Source: Roseibium album (lineage in GTDB: Bacteria; Pseudomonadota; Alphaproteobacteria; Rhizobiales; Stappiaceae). Taken from it: a DNA stretch of 64,000 bases. The notes below the pieces were generated by a model. That model had not been told where the DNA came from, made no database searches, and saw nothing but the letters and a program-made list of their open reading frames with translations. Shown here piece by piece: positions 1 to 8,099 of the stretch. A program made the position numbers and the translations under genes. Within the stretch, counting starts at the first letter, position 1. Every line of letters starts with the position of its first letter. The stretch lies in NCBI RefSeq assembly GCF_001404515.1, contig NZ_CXWE01000006.1, positions 496,001 through 560,000 of the forward strand. Direction: 5' to 3'.

Positions 1-588
1 CTGACCGCAGCACGCGCTGAAAGCGACGGAGGCAAGGCGACTTACGAGCGGATCATGCGTCAATGCTCAGATCTGATGCAGCAGATCGTTCGTCTGCCGA
101 AGCCGGTGATCGCGGTCGTGACCGGGGTCGCAACGGCGGCCGGCTGCCAGCTTGTTGCGTCCTGCGACCTAGCCATCGCAACCGACACGGCGACCTTCTG
201 CACGCCAGGTGTCAATATCGGGCTCTTCTGCTCAACACCCATGGTTGCCCTTTCACGCAATGTCGCACCGAAGCAGGCGATGGAAATGCTTCTCACAGGC
301 GAAAGTATCGATGCTTCCACTGCCAAGGAATTCGGCCTGATCAACAGGATCGTACCTGCGGACTACCTTGACCAGGTCGTCCAGAAATACGCCGAGGTGA
401 TCGCCTCCAAATCCGCTCGAACGCTGAAAATCGGTAAAGAGGCCTTCTATCGCCAACTCGAGATGCCGTTGTCGGATGCCTATGATTTTGCCGCCCAGAC
501 AATGGTCGACAACATGTTGGCGCGGGACGCAGAGGAAGGCATTTCCGCGTTCCTGCAAAAGCGCAAACCGGAATGGACGGATAGTTGA
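1..588 (+). CDS. Enoyl-CoA hydratase/isomerase family protein, ECHDC3-like (5' end outside window)
   Basis: The reading frame is open from base 1, so the N-terminus lies upstream of the window. The visible 195 codons have the crotonase oxyanion segment GVATAAGCQLVASCDLA, followed by TPGVNIGLFCSTP and the C-terminal GLINRIVP stretch and helices. Crotonases bind acyl-CoA and hydrate, isomerise or hydrolyse it. In classical hydratases a catalytic glutamate sits in the segment corresponding to TPGVNIGLFCSTP. Here none is seen, and the segment closely matches the ECHDC3-type subfamily, whose reaction is poorly defined. The crotonase fold is clear, but the reaction is not. Confidence 0.88.
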   Translation: MTAARAESDGGKATYERIMRQCSDLMQQIVRLPKPVIAVVTGVATAAGCQLVASCDLAIATDTATFCTPGVNIGLFCSTPMVALSRNVAPKQAMEMLLTGESIDASTAKEFGLINRIVPADYLDQVVQKYAEVIASKSARTLKIGKEAFYRQLEMPLSDAYDFAAQTMVDNMLARDAEEGISAFLQKRKPEWTDS

Positions 589-628
589 CCAACTTTCTCC
601 GTTTCACTTCCATTCACGAATATCTTGA

Positions 629-1114
629 ATGACACAGACCGGATATTCAGGCCGTCCCCTGTCGAGAAAACTGGGTTTGAAACCGGGCATGACCTGCTGG
701 CGGGCCGAAATGCCGGAGGACATTGCCGATTTACTGAACGCGCAGGAACCAGGACAACTTGTCATGGCGTCCCCTACCCCGATGCTTGATTGCGCACATG
801 TTTTCGTTCGCGAAAAAGACGTGCTTTCTCTCCATCTTGCTGACCTCAGAGATCTGCTTGCGCCCGATGGCATGATCTGGGTTTCCTGGCCCAAAAAGTC
901 CAGCAAGATGCCGACAACCGTCACAGAAGACGTGATCCGTGACATTTGCCTGCCGATGGGGCTTGTCGATGTAAAAGTTTGCGCGGTCGATACAGTCTGG
1001 TCCGGGCTCAAGCTCGTGATCCGCAAGGAAAAGCGCGCGGAGCAGAAGGAGAAGCTGGCCGTCCAGGCCAGCCGCTCAGCCGGGAACCAGTCAGGTCAGA
1101 GCAACGGCAGATAA
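629..1114 (+). CDS. DUF3052 family protein
   Basis: This 161-residue soluble protein starts with the typical GYSGRPLSRKLGLKPG segment and ends its conserved part with VSWPKKSSK and VDVKVCAVDTVWSGLKLVIRK, all hallmarks of DUF3052 as I remember the family. The family has no established function and its fold suggests a methyltransferase-like Rossmann core without an obvious SAM motif. The Lys/Gln/Ser-rich tail after about residue 135 is probably disordered. The gene converges on the AraC-type regulator downstream and their 3' ends overlap by 19 bp. Confidence 0.8.
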   Translation: MTQTGYSGRPLSRKLGLKPGMTCWRAEMPEDIADLLNAQEPGQLVMASPTPMLDCAHVFVREKDVLSLHLADLRDLLAPDGMIWVSWPKKSSKMPTTVTEDVIRDICLPMGLVDVKVCAVDTVWSGLKLVIRKEKRAEQKEKLAVQASRSAGNQSGQSNGR

Positions 1115-1995
1115 ATTTCGGAAACCGTTTCGTGCTCCGGGACATTCGGGAAGAACTTCAGGCGTTTTACGAACAGCGGGAAGTCGCGCAACTGTTCCCC
1201 ACGTTGCGGGAGCCAGTCCCGATAGAGGAACCTGATCGCGTTTTCCGCAAAGTCGAGTGATCCCATATGCGGCAGGACGGCACACCGTCCTCCGGGGATT
1301 GTGGATGATCTGATGCCATAACCGTTTTCGGGGACCGGACCGGCGACTTCGCAGCAAAACCCGAAGCGGTAGTCGCGGGGAGCCACCGCTTTCGGGTCAT
1401 CATACAGAATGTTGAACGTTGCATGTTTCGCCGGTGGCAGGTTGTTCTCCCTGCGCCAGGAAATGAAGCGCTGGACGGATCTCGAAAGTCCCGACTGCGG
1501 TCCCCTGTGCTCAAGTATGGCGATCCGGGTCTCCGGGAAATCCCGGACGTTGACGTTGTCAGGATCAGGTGTATCTGTCGGCATGAACCGGCCTTTCAAC
1601 TTTGTAAGTGGATTGAAGGTTTCGTGCCAGATGTCCCAATTTGGATTTGCCCTGAAGTCAGACGGAGCTTGTCCGAACGCGCGTTTGAAGGCCCTGGAAA
1701 AGCTTTCAAGGTTCTCATATCCAGCGTCATAGGCGATGTCGGTGACCGGTTCCTCCGGTCTGTAGACAAGTTGGTTCCCTGCACGTTTCATGAGCAAATG
1801 ACGTCGATATTCGGCGACACTCATGCCCAGGAAAGCCGAAAACTGACGCTGGAAATGAAATCGTGAAAATGCGGCTGCCTCGGCAAGCCTTGTGATGTTC
1901 AAGGGCCGATCCAGGGAATGATCAATTTCATCGAGCACTCTTCCAAATCTTCGCTGCATGTCGCACTTCACTGTTCTCGTTCCATTCGAACTCAT
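1096..1995 (-). CDS. AraC family transcriptional regulator with GyrI-like effector domain
   Basis: The 299-residue product has two AraC-type helix-turn-helices in residues 10-110 (LAEAAAFSRFHFQRQFSAF and DIAYDAGYENLESFSRAFKRAFG). A GyrI-like/AraC effector-binding domain spans about residues 145-299 (VRDFPETRIAILEHRGP, then YRFGFCCEV). This is the Rob/SoxS-related layout with an N-terminal DNA-binding domain and a C-terminal small-molecule pocket, so it probably senses a hydrophobic compound. AGGAG lies 8 bases before the ATG. It is divergent from the CoA-binding protein gene and its 3' end overlaps the DUF3052 gene. Its target is not evident. Confidence 0.88.
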   Translation of the reverse strand: MSSNGTRTVKCDMQRRFGRVLDEIDHSLDRPLNITRLAEAAAFSRFHFQRQFSAFLGMSVAEYRRHLLMKRAGNQLVYRPEEPVTDIAYDAGYENLESFSRAFKRAFGQAPSDFRANPNWDIWHETFNPLTKLKGRFMPTDTPDPDNVNVRDFPETRIAILEHRGPQSGLSRSVQRFISWRRENNLPPAKHATFNILYDDPKAVAPRDYRFGFCCEVAGPVPENGYGIRSSTIPGGRCAVLPHMGSLDFAENAIRFLYRDWLPQRGEQLRDFPLFVKRLKFFPNVPEHETVSEIYLPLL

Positions 1996-2144
1996 CTGGC
2001 AGGCTCCTGCCTAGAATGCCCGCACGTCTTCCGCCTGACCGTGAATGCTCTTTCGAAACTGTGACTGGATAGCGCATCTGAAAGGCTTGCAGGCCGGACC
2101 CGTTTCGCATTGGATAGCGCGGCACTGACGAGGGTCCTCATTTC

Positions 2145-2675
2145 ATGAATCACGACGACTATTCCGACGCCTACATCAAGGGCATCCTGGACGAGGTGAA
2201 TACGGTTGCCATGATCGGTGCAAGCGCCAACACCGTGCGCCCATCGTATTTTGTACTGAAGTACCTCTTGTCAAAGGGATACGACGTCTGGCCGATCAAT
2301 CCGGGTCAGGCCGGGAAGGAAATCCTGGGGCAAACCGCCTATGGATCGCTCGATGCCCTTCCGGACACCCCGGACATGGTCGACATATTCCGAAATTCCG
2401 AAGCTGCCGCCCAGATCATCGACCAGATCCTGGAAGGCGGTAAGCTGCCGAAGGTGATCTGGATGCAACTCACCGTCCGCCATGATGAGGCTGCTCGGCG
2501 TGCGGAAGACGCCGGAATCAAGGTTGTCATGAACCGTTGCCCGAAGATTGAATATGGCAGGCTTTCAGGCGAAATCGGCTGGGCAGGTGTCAATTCCAAA
2601 ACACTTTCGTCGAAACGTCCTACGCTCAAATCCGGTTTTCAGCATCGCGGTCTGACCGGTAAAACGAGAGGGTAA
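2145..2675 (+). CDS. CoA-binding (YccU-like) protein
   Basis: A 176-residue single-domain Rossmann protein with NTVAMIGASANTVRPSYFV near residue 20, GYDVWPINPG near 47, and the C-terminal motif VVMNRCPKIEYGRL around residue 130. This matches the small CoA-binding domain proteins related to the N-terminal part of succinyl-CoA synthetase alpha. The biochemical role of the stand-alone form is unknown. It sits immediately upstream of, and in the same direction as, the O-acetylhomoserine sulfhydrylase gene, a pairing I recall from other alphaproteobacteria. The ~148 bp gap suggests a separate promoter or leader for the downstream gene. The last 25 residues are basic and probably unstructured. Confidence 0.85.
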   Translation: MNHDDYSDAYIKGILDEVNTVAMIGASANTVRPSYFVLKYLLSKGYDVWPINPGQAGKEILGQTAYGSLDALPDTPDMVDIFRNSEAAAQIIDQILEGGKLPKVIWMQLTVRHDEAARRAEDAGIKVVMNRCPKIEYGRLSGEIGWAGVNSKTLSSKRPTLKSGFQHRGLTGKTRG

Positions 2676-2765
2676 GAGAGCTGACCCCGGTCGTGACAGC
2701 CGACATTTCACTTAACCCGTTGACATCGATATTCTAATGAGCGCGGCCAAATAGAAAAATCCTGC

Positions 2766-2793
2766 TTTGACCTCGCCCCTGCCTTCGGTCAAA
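2766..2793 (+). promoter_or_regulatory. Inverted repeat in the leader of the sulfhydrylase gene
   Basis: TTTGACC at 2766-2772 and GGTCAAA at 2787-2793 are perfect inverted 7-mers separated by 14 bases. They lie about 30 bases before the start codon and just upstream of the strong AGGGAGGTGA ribosome-binding site. The repeat may be an operator or the stem of a leader hairpin. It does not match the SAM-II (metA) riboswitch pattern as I remember it. Confidence 0.35.
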
Positions 2794-2823
2794 CTGCCCG
2801 CAATTCCAACAGGGAGGTGATTT

Positions 2824-4104
2824 ATGAGCGATAATATTCCCGGGTTTTCCACGCTGGCCATTCATGCAGGCGCAGCACCCGATCCGTCCACGGGCGCGCG
2901 CGCCACACCAATTTACCAGACCACATCCTTTGTCTTCGACGATGTCGACCATGCGGCCTCCCTGTTCGGTCTGCAGGCCTTCGGTAACATCTACACGCGA
3001 ATCACCAATCCGACGACCGCCGTTCTGGAAGAACGCGTCGCGGCTCTGGAGGGCGGCACCGCAGCTCTCGCGACGGCGTCCGGGCACTCTGCCCAGCTTC
3101 TTTGCTTCCACACCATGATGAAGCCCGGCGACAACATCGTCGCGGCAAACAAGCTTTACGGCGGCTCCATCAACCAGCTCAATCACTCCTTCAAGAGCTT
3201 TGGCTGGAGCGTGAAATGGGCCGATCCGGACGATCTCAACACGTTCGAAGCCGCGATAGACGACAATACCAAGGCGATCTTTATCGAGAGCCTCGCCAAT
3301 CCCGGCGGTATCGTCATGGATATCGAAGCAATCTCCAGGCTCGCCAAGGCCAAGGGCATTCCGCTGGTCGTCGACAACACGATGGCAACACCCTATCTGT
3401 GCCGGCCGATCGAACACGGCGCCGATATCGTTCTTCATTCGCTGACCAAATTCATGGGGGGGCACGGCAACTCCATGGGCGGCATCATCGTCGACGGCGG
3501 AAGCTTCGACTGGTCGGCAGGTGGCAGGTATCCTCTCCTGTCCGAGCCGCGCCCGGAGTATCAGGGCATCGTCTTGCATGAGACTTTCGGCAATTTCGCA
3601 TTTGCGATCGCCTGCCGGGTTCTGGGCCTGCGCGATCTCGGCCCTGCCATTTCGCCGTTCAATTCCTTCATGATCCTGACGGGTATCGAAACACTGCCGC
3701 TCCGCATGCAGCGGCACTCGGATAACGCCAAGAAGGTAGCCCTTCACCTTTCGGGACACGACAAGGTCAAATGGGTGTCGTACGCGGCACTGCCGGAAGA
3801 CAGGCACCATGCCCTTCAGCAGAAATACATGCCAAAGGGCGCCGGTGCGGTGTTCACATTCGGCGTTGAAGGCGGCTATGACGCAGGCGTTGCGCTGGTG
3901 TCGAAGGTGGAACTGTTCTCGCATCTCGCCAATATCGGCGACACGCGCAGCCTTATCATTCACCCGGCCTCGACGACGCACCGCCAGCTCACCGACGAGC
4001 AGAAAACCGCGGCCGGTGCGGGACCGGACGTTGTCCGGCTTTCTGTCGGGCTCGAAGAAGTGGAAGACATCATTGCCGATCTTGATCAGGCGCTGTCCGG
4101 CTGA
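2824..4104 (+). CDS. metY: O-acetylhomoserine aminocarboxypropyltransferase (O-acetylhomoserine sulfhydrylase)
   Basis: This 426-residue protein is a full-length Cys/Met-metabolism PLP enzyme. N-terminal FSTLAIHAGAAPDPSTGAR and PIYQTTSFVFDD are diagnostic of O-acetylhomoserine sulfhydrylases. The PLP lysine is K209 in HSLTKFMGGHG, and the C-terminus carries SLIIHPASTTHRQL and VRLSVGLEEVEDI. It makes homocysteine from O-acetylhomoserine and sulfide in direct methionine synthesis, with use of other thiols possible. AGGGAGGTGA six bases before the ATG predicts strong translation. An antisense 415-codon frame is a shadow of this gene. Confidence 0.95.
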   Translation: MSDNIPGFSTLAIHAGAAPDPSTGARATPIYQTTSFVFDDVDHAASLFGLQAFGNIYTRITNPTTAVLEERVAALEGGTAALATASGHSAQLLCFHTMMKPGDNIVAANKLYGGSINQLNHSFKSFGWSVKWADPDDLNTFEAAIDDNTKAIFIESLANPGGIVMDIEAISRLAKAKGIPLVVDNTMATPYLCRPIEHGADIVLHSLTKFMGGHGNSMGGIIVDGGSFDWSAGGRYPLLSEPRPEYQGIVLHETFGNFAFAIACRVLGLRDLGPAISPFNSFMILTGIETLPLRMQRHSDNAKKVALHLSGHDKVKWVSYAALPEDRHHALQQKYMPKGAGAVFTFGVEGGYDAGVALVSKVELFSHLANIGDTRSLIIHPASTTHRQLTDEQKTAAGAGPDVVRLSVGLEEVEDIIADLDQALSG

Positions 4105-4126
4105 TCACGCGTGCGCCATGAAAACG

Positions 4127-4154
4127 AATGCCCGCCACAGGCGGGCATTTTTTT
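4127..4154 (+). terminator. Rho-independent terminator after the sulfhydrylase gene
   Basis: A 10-bp stem (AATGCCCGCC / GGCGGGCATT) with an ACA loop is followed by a run of T. An A-rich stretch on the other side lets it act on the minus strand as well. It sits between the convergent sulfhydrylase and heme A synthase genes. Confidence 0.9.
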
Positions 4155-4156
4155 GC

Positions 4157-5257
4157 CTAGCCCCGGATCGGGAAGGCGCCCTTCAGCACGGCAAGGTGAT
4201 CGACGGCCGCAGCCAGGACAATGACCGCGAAACCCTGGTGAACCAACGCGACAGACAGCGGAACGTGCCAGACCAGGGTCAGGACGCCGAATACCGCCTG
4301 AAGGAAAATGAAGGCGCCGATGTGAGCTCCGGCACGCCGGAGTTCCCTGCGCTGGCTCGCCTTGAATGTTGCCCACGTCAGCCATAGCCCGAGGGCGACC
4401 AGCAGATAGGCCGTTATCCTGTGCTGAAACTGGACCGTCAGGACGTTTTCGAAGAAGTTCAGCCAGACGGGTTTCATCATCAGAAGACCACCTGGAACGA
4501 GTTGACCGTCCATCAAGGGCCAGGTGTTGAACGTCAGCCCGGCGTTGAGGCCAGCGACCAGTCCGCCCAGGAATATCTGAACAAAGACGACACCCAGAAC
4601 CAGTTTGCTGAGCACACCCAGGCGGGTTTGTTCGCCCGGCACCGGATCTTTCAGGGGAGATAATCGACGTGCCAGCCAGAAAAGATAGGCGAAGATTATC
4701 AGCGCAAGCGTCAGATGCACCGCAAGGCGATACTGGCTGACATCGACACGATCGACCAGTCCGGAAGCTACCATCCACCAGCCGACAAATCCCTGCAGCC
4801 CCCCCAGCGCGAGCGCCGTCAGGAGACGTGGTTTCAGCCAGGGTTCGACACGCCCCGCCGCCCAGAAGACAACCATCGGAACAAAAAAGGCAACGCCGAT
4901 AAAGCGCCCCAGAAGCCTGTGCCCCCACTCCCACCAGAATATGAATTTGAATTCATCAAGGCTCATACCCTTGTTGATGAGCTGGTATTCGGGGATCTGC
5001 CGGTACTTTTCGAGCTCTTCTTCCCATTCCACTTCGCTGAGAGGCGGGATCACTCCATGGATTGGCTTCCATTCGGTAATCGAGAGGCCGGATTCCGTTA
5101 GGCGGGTCGCGCCGCCGACAACGACCATTACGAGGATCAGCAGACAGACGAAATAGAGCCACCAGCGGATCATGGCCCTGCTGCGCCTGATCCGTTCCAG
5201 TTTCGCCGGCAGGATCTGTGTGTCCCCTGCCCTTGCACTGTCTGCAAATGCGTTCAT
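4157..5257 (-). CDS. ctaA: Heme A synthase (COX15/CtaA family)
   Basis: This polytopic membrane protein of 366 residues oxidises heme O to heme A for aa3-type cytochrome oxidase. About eight membrane helices are visible. Conserved heme-ligand segments are EWKPIHGVIPP, the EWGHRLLGR motif, RLAVHLTLAL, FQHRITAYLL and LVHQGFAVI. The start MNAFADS at 5257 is preferred because the longer frame (to 5347) adds 30 residues unlike the family. The gene is divergent from the DUF2842 gene. The enzyme implies an aerobic respiratory chain with a heme a oxidase. Confidence 0.94.
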   Translation of the reverse strand: MNAFADSARAGDTQILPAKLERIRRSRAMIRWWLYFVCLLILVMVVVGGATRLTESGLSITEWKPIHGVIPPLSEVEWEEELEKYRQIPEYQLINKGMSLDEFKFIFWWEWGHRLLGRFIGVAFFVPMVVFWAAGRVEPWLKPRLLTALALGGLQGFVGWWMVASGLVDRVDVSQYRLAVHLTLALIIFAYLFWLARRLSPLKDPVPGEQTRLGVLSKLVLGVVFVQIFLGGLVAGLNAGLTFNTWPLMDGQLVPGGLLMMKPVWLNFFENVLTVQFQHRITAYLLVALGLWLTWATFKASQRRELRRAGAHIGAFIFLQAVFGVLTLVWHVPLSVALVHQGFAVIVLAAAVDHLAVLKGAFPIRG

Positions 5258-5405
5258 GAAGCCATTCCGGTTATACCCGCAGTCGATTTGACCTTTGGTC
5301 TGCGGAGATATAGGTGCAGGAACAACACGGCAAGCGGTCTGAGACATTTTGTGTCAATCGGTGTCCCGTGCCGCGTTGGTCACTAAAAAACGGAAACTCG
5401 CTGCG

Positions 5406-5621
5406 ATGGTTCCCTCGTTTCGCAAATTCATTGGAATGGTGCTTCTGGTCGTCTTCGTTGTCGTCTACGCGTTCACGGCAATGGTGATCGGTGACCTGAC
5501 CCTGCAACAGTCATCAAATCTGGTGCGGTTTGCCTATTTCGCGATCGCGGGACTGCTTTGGGTCATCCCCGCTGGTGCAATTATCTGGTGGATGGAAAAA
5601 AGCGGGAAAAACCGGACCTGA
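5406..5621 (+). CDS. DUF2842 family small membrane protein
   Basis: A 71-residue protein with two predicted membrane helices (about residues 8-30 and 42-62), starting MVPSFRKFIG and ending WWMEKSGKNRT. The pattern fits DUF2842, a small alphaproteobacterial inner-membrane family often found beside heme A synthase genes. Its function is unknown. ATG at 5406 is preferred to the in-frame upstream codons, which encode a polar extension. The 3' end overlaps the convergent polysaccharide deacetylase gene by 41 bp. Confidence 0.75.
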   Translation: MVPSFRKFIGMVLLVVFVVVYAFTAMVIGDLTLQQSSNLVRFAYFAIAGLLWVIPAGAIIWWMEKSGKNRT

Positions 5622-6702
5622 CACCAAATCCGGAGGCTGCCCATCGAGCTGCCCGGTAGAGCGCAAAAGGCGCGCCAGTCAGATATTGATCGACGATCGC
5701 CGGATCCTGAAACCGGCCGTTCAGCGAGACCCGAGGAAGCATCATCGGGTCTCGAGCGTTGACCGATTGCAAAACGCCGGGAAGCGTCGTAACCGATGAA
5801 GAAAAGCCGATATCACGAAGAATGTCGGCATCGCGCAGGCTGACCGCATGAGACTTGCCATAGGGATAAGCGAAGTGCTTTTGCCGGCGCCCCAGTTCCT
5901 TCTCCAGAAGTTTCATGCCCTTGGTGACGTCGGCACGTGCAGATGAACTGTCTAGTCTCGCCAGGGCGTAATGACTGTGGGTATGTGCCCCGATGGTTAC
6001 CAGCGGATCGGATGCCAACTCGCGCACTTCATCCCAGTTCATCATCTGTGCATCTGCCAGCGCAGCCAGATCAACACCGTATTTTTCCGACAATGCCCTG
6101 ACGATTTTTCTTTGATCCAGTTCGCCAACTTCCAGTGTCAGATAGTCAACGATGCGCTCGAAACAGGTATTCTTTTCGGCAGTGGTGCTGCAGGAAATAC
6201 CGTTTTGTTCGCCAGCCTGCGTGAACACGACTTCTTCGTTTTCCGCAATAATCTCCTCAAGTGCAAGCCACCAGAGTTCTGTTGTCCGTTCAACCAGGCC
6301 AGTCGTCACGAAAACCGTGAATGGAGCCTGCAACTCCTTCAAGATGGGATAAGCAACTTCAAGATTGTCCCGGTAACCGTCGTCGAACGTAAGCACCGCG
6401 TATCGATGATGCCCGTATCCCGATTTCAGAAGATCAACCGCCTCGTCCAGAGAAATGATCTCATAGCCATTGGCACGGATGCGCTCGACAGCCAGGCGCA
6501 GGAACTCGGGCGTGATTTCCAGATGCGCATTGGGCTGAAAGTCGCCGGTTCGCGCCGGACGCACATGGTGCATCATGAACACCGCGCCGCATCCCTGGGT
6601 CAGAGGCGCCATCATGCGTCCGATCCCGGATCCCTTCAGAACCCTGAATGCACGCGAAACTGCTTTCTGACGTATGCCCATTCGGCCGCAATGCCCACTC
6701 AT
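5581..6702 (-). CDS. Polysaccharide deacetylase family protein (NodB homology, CE4)
   Basis: A 373-residue protein with the CE4 motifs. AVLTFDDGYRDN around residue 100 holds the catalytic base and metal Asp, IGAHTHSHY provides the metal histidines, and HFAYPYGK follows near residue 265. Such enzymes remove N-acetyl groups from surface polysaccharide or chitin-like oligomers. No clear signal peptide is visible, so a cytoplasmic or membrane-associated role is possible. It is divergent from the CelD-like acyltransferase gene and lies next to the exopolysaccharide genes, which suggests it tailors that polymer (inference). Family members near VPLPA/PEP-CTERM systems are known. Confidence 0.9.
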   Translation of the reverse strand: MSGHCGRMGIRQKAVSRAFRVLKGSGIGRMMAPLTQGCGAVFMMHHVRPARTGDFQPNAHLEITPEFLRLAVERIRANGYEIISLDEAVDLLKSGYGHHRYAVLTFDDGYRDNLEVAYPILKELQAPFTVFVTTGLVERTTELWWLALEEIIAENEEVVFTQAGEQNGISCSTTAEKNTCFERIVDYLTLEVGELDQRKIVRALSEKYGVDLAALADAQMMNWDEVRELASDPLVTIGAHTHSHYALARLDSSSARADVTKGMKLLEKELGRRQKHFAYPYGKSHAVSLRDADILRDIGFSSSVTTLPGVLQSVNARDPMMLPRVSLNGRFQDPAIVDQYLTGAPFALYRAARWAASGFGVRSGFSRFFPSTR

Positions 6703-6824
6703 AAACTATGCACCAGTAAGGCACGTATTCTTTAACAATTGTTGCTAAGTCTATCGGGACAAAAACATCTCGGCCAGCACAACCATGAGCTTTTGTCGAT
6801 GATCGTTTAAAATGGATTACCCGA

Positions 6825-8033
6825 ATGTCACCGACAGCCGCAACCGCTTTGAAACCAGCACCGGACACCGAACCGACGCCAGATGCGGCATCGCTCGACT
6901 TCTCGATCCACTCAGATTTGCAGGAAGTGGCAGCGGAGTGGCGAGAGCTCATTTCCTCTGGTTTCGGCAACCCGTATCAGTCTCCTGAATGGCTCGACGC
7001 ATGGATCAAAACGCTGGGTGCCGAACGCCATGTCGAGCCTGTCGTCGTGGTCGGGCGGTTCGGGGACAAACCGGTCGTGGTTTTGCCCTTTGGCCTGGAA
7101 CGGGCAGCAGGAACGACATCGCTTTCCTTCCTCGGACATGAACATGGCAATCAGAACACCGGCATCTGGGATCCGCGGTTTTATGCGGAGGTCCCGGACG
7201 AGCAGATTGCCGCGTTGCTGAAAGATGTCTGCCACAGACACCAAGCAGACATGCTGGTCTTGCAGAATGTTCCTGAAGACTGGAAAGGACGGAAACACCC
7301 TCTCGTCCTTGCAGTGGCAACACCCAGTCCAAGCCCCATTTTCGTGCGCAACCTGTCGGCGGACTTCGACACGCTCTTCCGGGACACACACAGCAAATCC
7401 TCGCGAAAGAACCTCCTCAGAAAACAAAGGCATCTGCAGTCGGTCGACGGCTACAGGGTGATCAAGGCCGAGAGCGAACAGGATTTGAGACGTGCGCTTG
7501 ATGCGTTTCTGGAACAGCGTTCCACGCGGGCGCGGGAAGCAGGCATCCCAAATGTCTTTTCGTCCCGGACCGCGCGGCGCTTTCTCGAAATGGTTCTCGG
7601 ACTGGAAGCCGGTAATGAAACGTCAGCGCCACTGGATCTCTGGTTTCTGGAAGCTGATGGTAAAATTCGCTCCACCTATCTGTGCGCACGACATGGCGGA
7701 ACTGTTTACGCCTATAGCAACAGTGTCGCTCACGACGAGCTGTTGGCGAACAGTCCGGGTCTGGTCCTGATCAAGGAGATCATCGAGCAGGCCTGTGCTG
7801 ACGAGGGAATTTCCGTTCTCGACCTCGGACTTGGTGAGGAACGCTATAAAACAGCCTGGGCCGAACCGGTTCTTCTCAGGGACAGCCGCCTTGCAATGTC
7901 ATTCAGGGGAAGCATCAGGAAAAACGCTGAAACGCTTCGTCTTCAGGCAAAGACCGCTGTCAGGAATTCCAAGGTCCTGTGGCCGCTGGTCAAACGGTTA
8001 CGCAAATGGACATCGTCGGTCAGTCAATCCTGA
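6825..8033 (+). CDS. GNAT family acyltransferase, CelD/BioF2-like
   Basis: This 402-residue protein has the CelD-type layout. An N-terminal half contains NPYQSPEWLDAW and PVVVLPFGLER, and a C-terminal GNAT-like domain covers about residues 190-360 (SRKNLLRKQRHLQ, LDLWFLEADGKIRSTYLCARHGG, LDLGLGEERYKTAWAE). CelD/FemAB-like proteins are linked with bacterial cellulose and exopolysaccharide production and probably acylate sugar units. It shares a short divergent promoter region with the polysaccharide deacetylase gene and converges on the GumC-like gene, so a role in modifying the same polymer is likely but inferred. Confidence 0.85.
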   Translation: MSPTAATALKPAPDTEPTPDAASLDFSIHSDLQEVAAEWRELISSGFGNPYQSPEWLDAWIKTLGAERHVEPVVVVGRFGDKPVVVLPFGLERAAGTTSLSFLGHEHGNQNTGIWDPRFYAEVPDEQIAALLKDVCHRHQADMLVLQNVPEDWKGRKHPLVLAVATPSPSPIFVRNLSADFDTLFRDTHSKSSRKNLLRKQRHLQSVDGYRVIKAESEQDLRRALDAFLEQRSTRAREAGIPNVFSSRTARRFLEMVLGLEAGNETSAPLDLWFLEADGKIRSTYLCARHGGTVYAYSNSVAHDELLANSPGLVLIKEIIEQACADEGISVLDLGLGEERYKTAWAEPVLLRDSRLAMSFRGSIRKNAETLRLQAKTAVRNSKVLWPLVKRLRKWTSSVSQS

Positions 8034-8099
8034 CCATGTCGCGGTGTCCTGACCCGGATCGATTTCAGGCTCCACAATCTCCGAAATGCATATAGCGGA

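Noticed and set aside
2676..2823. SAM-II (metA-type) riboswitch upstream of the sulfhydrylase gene
   Set aside because: The leader does not show the conserved SAM-II core as I remember it; only a simple inverted repeat is present.
2734..3981. 415-codon minus-strand open frame
   Set aside because: It lies entirely antisense to the O-acetylhomoserine sulfhydrylase gene and has a low-complexity, Arg/Gly-rich composition with no family motif.
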